From positions 1,426,001 to 1,490,000 of the forward strand of contig JADKKA010000018.1 in the NCBI GenBank assembly GCA_016720745.1: 64,000 bases of DNA. The letters are read 5' to 3'. Made by a program: the position numbers and the translations under genes. Shown here one piece after another: positions 27,601 to 35,931 of this stretch. Every line of letters begins with the position of its first letter. The stretch's first letter is position 1. Source of the DNA: Chitinophagaceae bacterium (lineage in GTDB: Bacteria; Bacteroidota; Bacteroidia; Chitinophagales; Chitinophagaceae). The notes under the pieces are model-generated. The model had not been told where the DNA came from. It worked only from the letters and a program-made list of their open reading frames with translations, and did no database searches.

Positions 27601-27676
27601 CAGCACGCTGACCCTGAAGTTTTCAGAAACCCTGAAAGGGGAAATTGATATCGATAATGTGGAATTCACTAACTGA
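24620..27676 (+). CDS. Large multidomain alpha/beta hydrolase (cutinase/dienelactone-hydrolase type)
   Basis: 1018 aa without a signal peptide. Residues 1-100 look like a carboxypeptidase-regulatory or similar beta-sandwich (DGTFSLLL). Residues about 100-530 are beta-rich and not recognised. Residues about 575-800 are an alpha/beta-hydrolase: oxyanion loop VIVHGNGHDFTEY, nucleophile elbow GIMGHSRGGEA, acid in LYGSRDGDI, histidine in KATHNGF. The C-terminal 190 residues resemble a carbohydrate-binding jelly roll (VVDDFEGAIDWQ start, DIDNVEF end). The hydrolase core resembles chlorophyllase- or cutinase-like esterases. Lack of a signal peptide is odd for such a binding-module design. It is followed after 12 bases by a small gene. 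Confidence 0.7.
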   Translation: MLTITIKGSIRSAEFDAVLPGLSVKLFYKGKPLRMATAVSGPDGTFSLLLAADAKFDAMNATRDLLLKVLDNLSGAALFSASFKDLYQKGSPDNFTIKISQKDFERARKKPVITFTGDDLIQKERFDIGESLHISASGLVPLRVFDISIAVDTTQIAVLSLRSDSSGAIASTIIWPQMGINDLESRDLLRHEEAARKWKGKKINLIVESSRKQIHRADISLAENKKSALVFASTKDGRPINAIEGHKEALHVSFRVNTKANRYRVMLVQRQHDWNIGDSIILATNSRNRPVVQEVEAPETGSIATVRMAAAGQLLPGAYDIIIRPLHYGFENNDALQLLPRDIITARRITGLVIREDFWTAKPVLGGCVNKIPISGRNIDGAPYFRYSDTFTVGEDVWAGIDPGIVDPGNISKMCALYVIQSKDDLAWNADNSLSHLAVLGGNAAVQKLIVQSGCMNANKRLLWPNAIIPGEYDIVADFGNNSSNAASFLQDNQYNTPLDMIDGYFVPGFRVVEDPGVMTTFPHAGSWSYNEATVNAMGLTGVPVLVDENFSYFAPGDFVPVNLNVPLRANVFFPADVAGVTDPAQISVSAANYPLIVIVHGNGHDFTEYDFLLQHFARNGFIAASIHCNGDMHGLGRANTLFKHFEVLKTKFGTKVQNNIGIMGHSRGGEAVIKAARINQQNNLGHVFNAVVSLAPTDQYGSESLKGTWAKPYFVLYGSRDGDIRGHIYVPGYTVPQTGFALYDRSTVPEKTMGFLYKATHNGFITDNEGSDPELIDKEVQKAVTKAYMTAYFRMKLKNEPQWNGMFTGEWKPGSVSSTVAELFMQYQQSGAKVVDDFEGAIDWQTSTINGTVGQSGLPVNPEEGVLRTLDPHSPHDTQGMKIIWNNTSGSVTFSIPAAHKNVSAFTHLSIRISQVNGSNSNPANLKQNLRIALKDGSNNERAIRAGSFAIIPFPDQRPEVATRKSAMVTVRIPLTSYTIVCAGQVKVDLTNISTLTLKFSETLKGEIDIDNVEFTN

Positions 27677-27688
27677 TAAAAATATTGT

Positions 27689-28105
27689 ATGATAAATATT
27701 GCCAGCGCGAAAGGCTTCGCCCCGACTTATAAACTGGAAGTGGCTGATACCATTGTAGACTTTAACGGATCACCGCACCGGATGATTAAAATGAGGATTA
27801 CCGGTTCGACCTTTGAGTATAAAGACACGGGTATGTTTGTCCGTACCCGGAATGGCAAGCAGACAGAAGAATGTTTCATGGCCAATATTGCCGAGCATGA
27901 TCAGGCGGTTCATGGCTTTTTCCCGGTTGATTTTATGCCCGGCGATGTAGAGTTTGGTTATGGTGGCGAAACAATCGCTGTCTTCAAAAGAGCAAAATGG
28001 GATCGTCTGATCAAGCTCAAAGAGGAATTAATTGAAAGCGGAGTGACCACGGTGACACATCAATGGCTGAGACAGAAGAAGGAAGCGAGGAAGAGGGGGA
28101 TGTAA
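27689..28105 (+). CDS. Hypothetical protein co-transcribed with the large hydrolase
   Basis: 138 aa, cytoplasmic by appearance, no recognised family. Mixed alpha/beta with a basic C-terminus (HQWLRQKKEARKRGM). The 12-base spacing from the hydrolase stop indicates one transcript, so it probably serves the hydrolase or shares its regulation. Confidence 0.6.
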   Translation: MINIASAKGFAPTYKLEVADTIVDFNGSPHRMIKMRITGSTFEYKDTGMFVRTRNGKQTEECFMANIAEHDQAVHGFFPVDFMPGDVEFGYGGETIAVFKRAKWDRLIKLKEELIESGVTTVTHQWLRQKKEARKRGM

Positions 28106-28138
28106 GTTAACGGCTTTTGTCCTGAATCTCCTGTTAAG

Positions 28139-28183
28139 TGTGTCAGCCTGAGCTTGTCGAAGGCGATTGAATATGACTGACAC
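28139..28183. repeat. Repeat of the CTGAGCTTGTCGAAG family
   Basis: GTCAGCCTGAGCTTGTCGAA at 28142-28161 within inverted ends GTGTCAG (28139-28145) and CTGACAC (28177-28183). Related sequences occur at 48456-48530 and 55991-56015. Confidence 0.5.
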
Positions 28184-28220
28184 TTTATTGGGGATAATAA
28201 TTCCTGATATTAGAATAAGC

Positions 28221-28334
28221 TTAAAACGGATCTTTCCCAAACCATTTCTTATAAATCCAAAATGAGAATTTGGCCATATAAATCATGCCCACGATACCAA
28301 GAGGAATTAATATAAGTTTCCAAAAAATGCTCAT
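28221..28334 (-). CDS. Possible small single-pass membrane protein (37 aa)
   Basis: ATG at 28334 opens 37 codons: MSIFWKLILIPLGIVGMIY, one hydrophobic helix, then AKFSFWIYKKWFGKDPF, an aromatic and basic tail. The composition is typical of bacterial small membrane proteins. Its reading frame lies just after the 28447 gene on the same strand. There is no homology support visible, and the preceding 110 bases are partly open in another frame, so it could be noise. Confidence 0.35.
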   Translation of the reverse strand: MSIFWKLILIPLGIVGMIYMAKFSFWIYKKWFGKDPF

Positions 28335-28446
28335 TATTATTTAATCCAATTTCAGTAATTCCTTTATATATGATCTTCTGAATTGATGACGCAGCTCCCA
28401 ATCCTACAGCTGTTGCGATTTGTATCTTTTGGTTTGTTTTTAAAAA

Positions 28447-28797
28447 TTAGTCCTCCAGATGTATCCGGTGATAAATCCGGTGCAATGCCGGTGCCAGAAT
28501 CACTCCAATGTTTGTAATGAACAAAACACCGCTGAACAAAGCATAAACCGAGGAGAATATTTTCCCGCCATCTGAACTTACCTTATCCACCAGCCCCATC
28601 CCACTCAGGATCATGGAAGCATTGTGCAGGGCATCGATCCAGATCATGTCAGCCGTATAATGATAGCCAACCGTACCAATCAGCAGGAAAAGCGCCATGA
28701 TCAACAGCGCCACAATGATATTGACGATGATACGCCTGTAAAAAACAGCCTTGCTGGCGATCGGTTCTTTGCGGTGTTCGTACATGGTTACTGGCAT
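28447..28797 (-). CDS. Small membrane protein with two or three helices, ion-channel-like
   Basis: 116 aa. N-terminal charged segment (YEHRKEPIASKAVFYRR), helix at about 24-45, an amphipathic loop (WIDALHNASMILSGMGLVD), second helix at about 78-105 and a histidine-rich end. The arrangement of two helices with a re-entrant-like loop recalls small two-helix ion channels, but no selectivity filter sequence is present. Its start overlaps the stop of the upstream serine hydrolase by 10 bases, so the two are translationally coupled. Confidence 0.6.
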   Translation of the reverse strand: MPVTMYEHRKEPIASKAVFYRRIIVNIIVALLIMALFLLIGTVGYHYTADMIWIDALHNASMILSGMGLVDKVSSDGGKIFSSVYALFSGVLFITNIGVILAPALHRIYHRIHLED

Positions 28798-29837
28798 TTA
28801 CTGGTTAACTGTTCATCAATGATGGTCTTAAGGGTTTTATGGATGTCAGCCCTTTCCTCTCCCAATAAATTCTTGACGAATACAAGGTAGGTATAACCCC
28901 GGCAATAATCAATCATCGGCCAGCAGCCAAATAAACCCGGACTCGCAATCGCTGTCGCCACCCCATCTTTTTCTTCCATCACCCAGGCACCGGAGGCATA
29001 ACCATAGCCTGTGGCAGATTTGGGTGCATAACGGATCGGGATATTTTTAGTCCTTACTTTCAACATTTCCTCCACCGCTTCTTCACTGAGGATTTGTTTG
29101 CCATTGAACTTCCCTTTTTGAAAAAGCATCTGCAGGAATTTCATATAATCATCCGCGGTAGACTGCGCCCCGCCGGAGGGATTGATTGGTCCGCCATTCA
29201 GATTGGTAAAACTGGAACGGGTCATTCCCAGGGGCACAAATAATTTCTGCTTGATCAGCATATCAAATTTCTTCTTGCTCACAATCTCCAGTACCCGGCC
29301 CGCAATATTCAGTCCCACGCCACCATACCAGAAATCCGTTCCCCGGTTGGCCCTGATCTCCTTGCGGGCAAGGGCATTCACTTCTTCTTCCAGCGATTCA
29401 TATTTTTTACGTTCGAGGATTCTTTTCAGAAACTTATCATCATCATCAATACCAGTCATATGACTCAGGCAATCGCCAATGGTAATATAACTCTTGAAGT
29501 ATTTGCCAAACTCAGGGATATAGTCCACCACTTTCGTATCGAGACTCAGTTTACCCTCATCCACAAACTGCATCACCAAAGCCGCGGTCAGCCATTTACT
29601 GCTGCTGGCAATGGGGGCCTGGGTCTTGGTATTAAACTGACCGATTTCTTTCTTAAAAACCAGGGAATCATCCTTTCGGATCAAAACCACAATATCCTTT
29701 CCTAATTGCTGCTGACGGGCTTCCAGTTCTGCCTGCAGCGCAGTCCAGTCGTACTGGGCCCTGGCAGACTGAAAAACTAGCAGGAAAAGACTCAGGGATA
29801 TGACTTTCAAGCAGATCAAACTAACTTTATATGACAT
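28788..29837 (-). CDS. Secreted serine hydrolase of the beta-lactamase / class C family
   Basis: 349 aa from ATG 29837, chosen because it gives the signal peptide (MSYKVSLICLKVISLSLFL, then SARA-Q); the longer TTG-started frame is unlikely. The SxxK motif is PIASSSKWLTA, and the second motif position reads FWYGGVGLN, where a typical YxN would be expected. A late GxW-type strand (GCWPMIDY) is present. Serine hydrolases of this fold are penicillin-binding-protein-like peptidases or esterases. Divergent from clpB, with 129 bases between the two starts. Confidence 0.8.
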   Translation of the reverse strand: MSYKVSLICLKVISLSLFLLVFQSARAQYDWTALQAELEARQQQLGKDIVVLIRKDDSLVFKKEIGQFNTKTQAPIASSSKWLTAALVMQFVDEGKLSLDTKVVDYIPEFGKYFKSYITIGDCLSHMTGIDDDDKFLKRILERKKYESLEEEVNALARKEIRANRGTDFWYGGVGLNIAGRVLEIVSKKKFDMLIKQKLFVPLGMTRSSFTNLNGGPINPSGGAQSTADDYMKFLQMLFQKGKFNGKQILSEEAVEEMLKVRTKNIPIRYAPKSATGYGYASGAWVMEEKDGVATAIASPGLFGCWPMIDYCRGYTYLVFVKNLLGEERADIHKTLKTIIDEQLTSKCQ

Positions 29838-29966
29838 TGTTGCATTCCGGGTACGCATAGGCTTTAATTGAATGATTTTTGATGGTATTGGATGGATTGA
29901 AACGGCAAAGGTTAAAAACCAACTGCCACTAGTCTCAAATATTTTAAATATCCTCAACAAACCAGT

Positions 29967-32570
29967 ATGAATTTAGGAAACTTCACCATAAAAGCCGCTG
30001 AAGCCTTTCAACAGGCCCAGCAAATCGCCTTCAATGCCAAGAGCCCGAATATTGAAACGGAACACCTCTTAAAAGCATTGCTGGAACAGCAGGATTCCCC
30101 CGTGGATTACTTGCTCAAGAAGAACAATGTTACCCTTAACCTGCTGGAGAGCCGGTTGGATGAACTGATCAGCAAACTGCCCACTACCAGTGGAGATCCT
30201 GCCCAGCAGATCAGCCGGGAGGCCAATAATGTGGTTCTGCGCAGCGGGGCGGTGTTGAAACAGTTCAATGATGAATTTGTAACACCCGAACATATCATCC
30301 TGGCCCTGGTGCAGGGAAATGATGCCGTGGGTAAACTGCTCAAAGATGCAGGTCTGACCGAAAAAGGACTGATCACTGCCATCCGCGAACTCCGCAAAGG
30401 AGAGACCGTTACTTCCCAAACACAGTCACAGGAATTCAATGCCCTGAACAAATATGCCAAGAACCTGAATGAAATGGCCCGCCAGGGTAAACTGGATCCG
30501 GTAATTGGAAGAGATGAAGAAATCCGCCGGACCCTGCATATTCTTTCCCGCCGTACCAAGAACAACCCCATCCTCGTGGGAGAACCCGGTGTGGGTAAAA
30601 CCGCCATCGCCGAAGGCATTGCCCACCGGATCGTGAATGGTGATGTACCGGAAAACCTGAAAAGTAAAATCATCTATGCCCTGGATATGGGATTGCTGAT
30701 TGCTGGTGCCAAGTACAAGGGAGAGTTTGAAGAAAGATTAAAAGCCGTGGTAAAAGAAGTGAGCGGCAGTGATGGCGAAATCATTTTATTCATTGATGAA
30801 ATCCATACGCTCGTGGGTGCGGGTGGAGGAGAAGGTGCGATGGATGCGGCCAATATCCTGAAACCAGCATTGGCCAAGGGAGATCTTCGTGCCGTGGGTG
30901 CTACCACATTAAATGAGTACCAGAAATTTTTTGAAAAAGATAAGGCCCTGGAAAGAAGATTCCAGAAAGTGATGATCAATGAACCCAGTGTGGAAGATGC
31001 GATCTCCATCCTGCGGGGTTTGAAAGAGCGTTATGAAACCCACCACCATGTCCGCATCAAGGACGAAGCCATTATTGCTTCTGTGGAACTGAGTAATCGT
31101 TATATCACGGATCGTTTCCTGCCGGATAAAGCCATTGACCTGATTGATGAGAGTGCGGCCAAACTGAGACTCGAAATGAATTCGATGCCGGAGGAACTGG
31201 ATACACTCGAAAGACAGATCCGTCAACTGGAGATTGAAAGAGAAGCGATCAAGCGGGAGAATGATGAACCCAAATTAAAAGACCTGAATACAGAAATTGC
31301 CAATCTCTCTGTAGAACGCGATACGCTCAAGGCCAAATGGATGGAAGAAAAAGAAGTAGTGGAGAAAATACAGAATGGCAAGGCGGAAATAGATAACCTG
31401 AAGCAACAGGCCGAAAGAGCCGAAAGGGAAGGCGATTATGGTAAAGTGGCGGAAATCAGGTATGGTAAAATCAAGGAACAGGAAACCCTGATCAGTACCC
31501 TCACGAATCAGTTATTGAATTCAACTGAAAAGCGTTTACTCAAAGAAGAAGTGGATGCGGAAGATATTGCAGAAAGTGTAGCCAAGGCTACGGGTATACC
31601 GGTGACTAAAATGCTGCAAAGTGAAAAAGATAAACTCCTGCACCTTGAAGAGCACTTGCATGAAAGAGTGGTAGGACAGGAAGAAGCCATCACGGCTGTA
31701 GCCGATGCCATTCGCAGGAGCCGTGCCGGTTTACAGGATCCAAAGAAACCGATTGGCTCCTTCATCTTCCTCGGTACAACCGGGGTGGGTAAAACGGAAC
31801 TGGCCAAGGCCCTCGCTGCTTATTTATTCGATGATGAAGGCATGATGACGCGGATTGACATGAGTGAGTACCAGGAAAAACATACGGTATCCCGACTGGT
31901 CGGTGCCCCTCCCGGTTATGTGGGCTATGATGAAGGCGGTCAGTTAACCGAAGCCGTGAGAAGAAAACCCTATAGTGTGGTGCTGCTCGATGAAATTGAA
32001 AAAGCACACCCGGATGTATGGAATGTATTGTTACAGGTATTGGATGATGGAAGATTAACCGATAACAAGGGCCGGGTGGTGAATTTTAAGAATACCATCA
32101 TCATCATGACCAGCAATATTGGTAGTCACCTGATCATGGATGCATTTGAAGGCGTGAAAGAAAAAGATATTGAAACCGTAGCGGAAAAAGCAAAAGTGGA
32201 AGTGATGAATCTTCTGCGACAAACGATACGTCCGGAGTTTTTAAACCGGGTAGATGAGATCATCATGTTCCAGCCTTTATTGAGAAAAGAAATCGCCGGC
32301 ATTGTAAAGATTCAGTTGAATGGATTGGTCAAGCTGGTGGCCGAGAGCGGTATCAATTTGCAATTCAGTGATTATGCCCTGGAATATCTTTCCGAACAGG
32401 GCTTTGATCCGCAGTTTGGAGCACGTCCGCTGAAGCGTCTGATCCAAAAGGAAATTGTGAACCAGCTCAGCAAACGCATCCTGGCCGGTGATATTGATAA
32501 ATCCAAACCGGTGCTGGTGGATGTATTTGATAATACGGTGGTGTTCCGCAACGAACCTGTCAGCGTTTAA
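29967..32570 (+). CDS. clpB: ATP-dependent disaggregase ClpB
   Basis: 867 aa, the normal length of ClpB, a hexameric AAA+ chaperone that pulls proteins out of aggregates together with DnaK. The N-terminal Clp repeat domain (to about 145) is followed by nucleotide domain 1 (Walker A GEPGVGKT near 205, Walker B ILFIDEIHTLVGAG near 275), the coiled-coil M domain (about 400-525, rich in Glu/Lys, e.g. QIRQLEIEREAIKREND), and nucleotide domain 2 (Walker A GTTGVGKT near 602, VLLDEIEKAHPDV near 672) with a sensor-2 GARPLKR. All key residues appear intact. A strong hairpin terminator follows at 32630. Confidence 0.97.
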   Translation: MNLGNFTIKAAEAFQQAQQIAFNAKSPNIETEHLLKALLEQQDSPVDYLLKKNNVTLNLLESRLDELISKLPTTSGDPAQQISREANNVVLRSGAVLKQFNDEFVTPEHIILALVQGNDAVGKLLKDAGLTEKGLITAIRELRKGETVTSQTQSQEFNALNKYAKNLNEMARQGKLDPVIGRDEEIRRTLHILSRRTKNNPILVGEPGVGKTAIAEGIAHRIVNGDVPENLKSKIIYALDMGLLIAGAKYKGEFEERLKAVVKEVSGSDGEIILFIDEIHTLVGAGGGEGAMDAANILKPALAKGDLRAVGATTLNEYQKFFEKDKALERRFQKVMINEPSVEDAISILRGLKERYETHHHVRIKDEAIIASVELSNRYITDRFLPDKAIDLIDESAAKLRLEMNSMPEELDTLERQIRQLEIEREAIKRENDEPKLKDLNTEIANLSVERDTLKAKWMEEKEVVEKIQNGKAEIDNLKQQAERAEREGDYGKVAEIRYGKIKEQETLISTLTNQLLNSTEKRLLKEEVDAEDIAESVAKATGIPVTKMLQSEKDKLLHLEEHLHERVVGQEEAITAVADAIRRSRAGLQDPKKPIGSFIFLGTTGVGKTELAKALAAYLFDDEGMMTRIDMSEYQEKHTVSRLVGAPPGYVGYDEGGQLTEAVRRKPYSVVLLDEIEKAHPDVWNVLLQVLDDGRLTDNKGRVVNFKNTIIIMTSNIGSHLIMDAFEGVKEKDIETVAEKAKVEVMNLLRQTIRPEFLNRVDEIIMFQPLLRKEIAGIVKIQLNGLVKLVAESGINLQFSDYALEYLSEQGFDPQFGARPLKRLIQKEIVNQLSKRILAGDIDKSKPVLVDVFDNTVVFRNEPVSV

Positions 32571-32616
32571 CGACCCCGTCAGCGGTCAGCGGTCAAAGAC
32601 CCTGACGGCGGTCGTA
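32570..32616. repeat. Palindromic element after clpB
   Basis: ACGACCCCGTCAG at the clpB stop pairs with CTGACGGCGGTCGT at 32603-32616 (one bulge). The inner part CAGCGGTCAGCGGTC is itself repeated. No T-run follows, so it may be a dispersed palindrome or an extra transcript-stabilising hairpin. Confidence 0.5.
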
Positions 32617-32629
32617 ATAAAATAAATCA

Positions 32630-32658
32630 CCGCGAAACATCCCGTTTCGCGGTTTTTC
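32630..32658 (+). terminator. Rho-independent terminator of clpB
   Basis: Perfect 9-bp stem CCGCGAAAC / GTTTCGCGG with a 5-base loop (ATCCC), followed by TTTTTC. Confidence 0.8.
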
Positions 32659-32733
32659 ATTTTGGCCATTATTAAGATTCCACTTTTCTAATCTGTGTGG
32701 AATGATTCAATGATTGATTAAACCGTAAATAAT

Positions 32734-33630
32734 TTAGTTGATCGGTTTTGTTCTTGGAAAGGGAGCAAAGTCAAATTTTTCATTAATCTTAATAGATGGA
32801 AATTTGTGCAAAATGGTATAATAGTCAATCAGTGTGCTGGGGATATCCAGTTCCCGGTTATCATATAACGCAATCCTGGTGAGGGAATAGTTACTCCAGG
32901 GGCATCTGTTGCTTTTGTTCCGTAAAATGGTAATATCAGCGATTTCAGACTTATCAATTTTTTCCGTTCCGTATTGAAATGAATCAGCTCCTTTTGATAA
33001 AACAATCTCCAGGTTCTTGAATACCTTATAATACCTGATGCTGAGCAGCAGATTGAGCCCACCCATTAAAGGGAAAACGAAAAGAAAGAACAATAAAACG
33101 AATAAGCCACTGGTCAACCCTTTTGCCGGGATTATTTCAAACAAAAAATATCCTGCTTGCACCAAAAAAACAGGTAAAACGATCCGGGTATACCAGTCTG
33201 TATAATAAATAAATTTTTTCTGGTACTTGTAAAGGAAAGATTTGGTCTGGAAATGAATAACCGGATGTTGAAAAATGGTATTCTCTTTTTTGAAACCCGG
33301 TCCGATCGTATTTGTTTTAAAAAAGTGATTGATGTATTCGTATGCCTCCTGTAGCCGGGGAATAATTTTTTTAAACAGGGATTTATTGTCGTAGTAATAA
33401 AGCACAAATTTCCCGTTATAACTCAGCGCAAGTTTAAGATAGTTCCCGGCTATATTTTCAAGGGTGATGGAAGCAGTCGTTACATCAATGGTTACGTTTT
33501 TTCTGTTTTCTTCCCAGGGAAACTGTTCCGCGAGTTGAATGACTTCTGCAGCAGACATTTTCCCGATAATCGTGAACTCACCCGGTTCGTTGATTGACAA
33601 TTGTGTTTTACATAACAACTTAGAATCCAT
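32734..33630 (-). CDS. Membrane protein, unknown function
   Basis: 298 aa from ATG 33630 (MDSKLLCKTQL); the longer frame from 33723 passes through a repeat-like hairpin and is less likely. A soluble N-terminal region (to about 120) precedes two hydrophobic helices (about 145-165 and 172-198, FVLLFFLFVFPLMGGLNLLL), then a C-terminal soluble domain (about 200-298) with a PH-like strand pattern. No family recognised. Confidence 0.6.
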   Translation of the reverse strand: MDSKLLCKTQLSINEPGEFTIIGKMSAAEVIQLAEQFPWEENRKNVTIDVTTASITLENIAGNYLKLALSYNGKFVLYYYDNKSLFKKIIPRLQEAYEYINHFFKTNTIGPGFKKENTIFQHPVIHFQTKSFLYKYQKKFIYYTDWYTRIVLPVFLVQAGYFLFEIIPAKGLTSGLFVLLFFLFVFPLMGGLNLLLSIRYYKVFKNLEIVLSKGADSFQYGTEKIDKSEIADITILRNKSNRCPWSNYSLTRIALYDNRELDIPSTLIDYYTILHKFPSIKINEKFDFAPFPRTKPIN

Positions 33631-33693
33631 TATTAAATTTAGTGGTTTTACCCCTTCAGTGAAACTTCCGCCTTTGCAGTTTGGCACTTGCTC

Positions 33694-33717
33694 TGCGAAA
33701 CTGAAAGTTTCGCGGTT
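33694..33717 (+). terminator. Hairpin with T-run, same core as the clpB terminator
   Basis: GCGAAAC-TGAAA-GTTTCGC followed by GGTTTTTC. It reuses the clpB terminator core (GCGAAAC...GTTTCGCGGTTTTTC). No gene on the + strand ends here, so it may be a dispersed element or act on read-through transcripts. Confidence 0.5.
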
Positions 33718-33797
33718 TTTCATTTTCAGCCAGCCTGTCTTTTTAAATATTCCTTATATTTTTTATCCCTAATTTAGTTTCAACAAAACCCCCGCCC

Positions 33798-34970
33798 ATG
33801 CCTGCAATCGACCGTCGTCAATTCCTGCAAAGATCAGGAGCCGTTCTTTTACCGGCCATCTTACCGGTAGCCGCTATGGCCGGACAGTCAACGAAACAAG
33901 AATTACCGGCTGATGAACCTCCCGTTAATTTTTTTGGTGACGGAGCGGATTTTAATCCGGCCCAGTATATCGAGACTCTGCAAAAAGCGAATGCGAAGGA
34001 ACCGATCCGGAGGGATTTTTACGGACAGGGTGGGGCGGTGGCTGCATTGGAAAAGAAAATGGCGGAGATCACCGGTAAGGAAAAAGCCATCTATATGCCT
34101 ACGGGTACCCTGGCCAATCAACTGGCGATTGCAGAACTGAGTGGCGCCAATACCAAGGTATTTGTACAGGATATGAGTCATGTGTACCGCGATGAAGCCG
34201 ATGCGGCACAATCCGTATTCGGGAAAAGACTGATGCCGTTGGGGATGGGTCAGACTTATTTCACTGCCGCTGAACTAAAAGATGCCATTGATGGATTGAA
34301 GAGCAAGGAAGTATTTGCCAGTGGAATTGGTGCCGTGAGTATTGAAAACCCGGTACGCAGAACGGATGGCAGGATGGTGCCCATTGATGAAATCAGTAAA
34401 ATCAGTGCCTATTGCCGGGAAAATAAAATTCCCCTGCACATGGATGGAGCCAGGATATTTATGACAGCGGCCTGGTCTGGTGTTTCAGTGAAAGAATATG
34501 CATCCTACTTTGATACTGTTTATATTTCGCTCTATAAATATTTCGGCACGGCTGGTGGTGCGGTACTCTGTGGTAACAGCAGTCTGATTGATAAAATGCC
34601 GCACCTGATCAAGATTCACGGGGGCACAGTCTTTGGAAACTGGGTAAATGCCGCCATGGCGCTTCACCGGATGGAGGGTTTTGAAGGCCGGATGAAAGAA
34701 TCCATACAAAAGGCCAATATTGTATTTGAAGGACTGAATAAAATAAAGGGATTAAAAGTTACGACCTTGGATGGAGGTACGAATATTTATGCATTTGAAA
34801 TCGGTTCAGGCATCAATGCCGGCACATTGCAACAAAAGCTGAATAAGGATTTTGGTATTAGGATTCCACCGGCTGATAAAAATGGGAAGACCACTTTAAC
34901 GGTTAATGAAACCATTTTATACCGCGAGCCGGCCTATATCATTAAGGCTTTTGAAAGCTGTGTAAGCTAA
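33798..34970 (+). CDS. Tat-exported threonine-aldolase-like PLP enzyme
   Basis: 390 aa. Residues 1-30 are a twin-arginine signal (DRRQFLQRSGAVLLPAIL). The rest is the fold type I beta-eliminating lyase / threonine aldolase family: glycine- and aromatic-rich N-terminal site (RRDFYGQGGAVAALE), YMPTGTLANQLA, LHMDGARIF with the PLP-contacting aspartate, and SLYKYFGTAGGAVL, whose lysine is the expected Schiff-base residue. Family members cleave L-threonine or related beta-hydroxy amino acids to glycine plus an aldehyde. Export after cofactor loading via Tat is consistent with a folded PLP enzyme. Substrate unknown. Confidence 0.8.
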   Translation: MPAIDRRQFLQRSGAVLLPAILPVAAMAGQSTKQELPADEPPVNFFGDGADFNPAQYIETLQKANAKEPIRRDFYGQGGAVAALEKKMAEITGKEKAIYMPTGTLANQLAIAELSGANTKVFVQDMSHVYRDEADAAQSVFGKRLMPLGMGQTYFTAAELKDAIDGLKSKEVFASGIGAVSIENPVRRTDGRMVPIDEISKISAYCRENKIPLHMDGARIFMTAAWSGVSVKEYASYFDTVYISLYKYFGTAGGAVLCGNSSLIDKMPHLIKIHGGTVFGNWVNAAMALHRMEGFEGRMKESIQKANIVFEGLNKIKGLKVTTLDGGTNIYAFEIGSGINAGTLQQKLNKDFGIRIPPADKNGKTTLTVNETILYREPAYIIKAFESCVS

Positions 34971-34996
34971 GCAGCCCTCCGTTGTCATACTGCTTG

Positions 34997-35076
34997 CCTG
35001 CCGAAGTAAAACGAAGGCAGGAGCCCGCTATGCGAAACTTTTAGTTTCGCATTACTATGCTATCGCCTTTGGCGAT
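34997..35076. terminator. Three hairpins between converging genes
   Basis: CCTGCC/GGCAGG at 34997-35021, TGCGAAAC/GTTTCGCA at 35031-35051 and ATCGCC/GGCGAT at 35062-35076. The last is followed by TTTTC in the + direction and so is a candidate terminator for the aldolase gene. Confidence 0.5.
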
Positions 35077-35078
35077 TT

Positions 35079-35435
35079 TCACAAACTCCCTTTCACCGCA
35101 ACGGGTGCAGATGCCATTACCGTCCGGATATATTCCTCATACTCTTTTGTAAACTGTGGATTTCCCTTGGAAGAAGTAAACAGTGATTCCAGGTGATCGG
35201 TGGTAAATGCATTATCGGTCATCTTCCCTGACAACCAGGGATTGGCATCCGACCATTCCATCTTCAGTGAATGGTATTTCAGGAAGGCGATCACGATCTG
35301 GTCAGTAAAAGGGCCCGGGTGGCCGGCTACTTCATTCGCCAGTATTTGCAGTTCAAGATTCACTTTGGGAAACTGATCCGCATAGAATCGGTCGTTGTCC
35401 CGGATATTGTATTTGTTATACTTGTTGATGTCCAT
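35079..35435 (-). CDS. Hypothetical cytoplasmic protein
   Basis: 118 aa from ATG 35435 (MDINKYNKYNIRDNDRFY), preferred to the 20-residue longer frame that has no plausible beginning. Helical and acidic, with no signal, membrane helix or recognised motif. Confidence 0.5.
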   Translation of the reverse strand: MDINKYNKYNIRDNDRFYADQFPKVNLELQILANEVAGHPGPFTDQIVIAFLKYHSLKMEWSDANPWLSGKMTDNAFTTDHLESLFTSSKGNPQFTKEYEEYIRTVMASAPVAVKGSL

Positions 35436-35520
35436 GCTGATGATTTTATAGTTCAAAAATAAAAACCACCTGGCCAATGGCCGGATGGTTTCCAAAGGTT
35501 GATTCGTTTGCAGGTAGCAT

Positions 35521-35931
35521 TTAATTCACCGTCAATACAGCATCCAGCGAATGCACCACGCCATTCGAAGCGTCATTGTCACGGCCCTGGATCCTCGCTC
35601 CGTTGATGGTCACGGTTCCGTTACTCACTTTTACATCCAGTTCCTTTCCACTGATGGTTTTCAGTTTTTGTCCGTCGGTAAAATCCTTGAAATTATTTTT
35701 TCCTTCCACCACGTGCTGCTGCAGGATACCGGTGAGTTTAATTTTATTCTCCGGTTTTAATAAATCAGCCAGCTGCCCCTGGGCCAGTTTGCCAAATGCC
35801 ATTTCAGAAGGCGCAAACACCGTATAAGGACCTGTTTTGCTCAGTTCATTTTCCAATCCAGCCGCTTTTACACCGCGTAACATGGTGGACAGATTTTTGT
35901 CGGCCACCACAACATCTACAATAGTTGACAT
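35521..35931 (-). CDS. Fasciclin (FAS1) domain protein
   Basis: 136 aa, essentially a single FAS1 domain: an opening helix (IVDVVVADKNLSTML), GPYTVFAPSEMAFGKL, the central HVVEGKNNF and the terminal IQGRDNDASNGVVHSLDAVL, which is the H2-type FAS1 signature. FAS1 domains mediate cell adhesion or surface interactions. There is no clear signal peptide from either ATG 35931 or ATG 35967, so it might be cytosolic or the start may be misplaced. Confidence 0.8.
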   Translation of the reverse strand: MSTIVDVVVADKNLSTMLRGVKAAGLENELSKTGPYTVFAPSEMAFGKLAQGQLADLLKPENKIKLTGILQQHVVEGKNNFKDFTDGQKLKTISGKELDVKVSNGTVTINGARIQGRDNDASNGVVHSLDAVLTVN

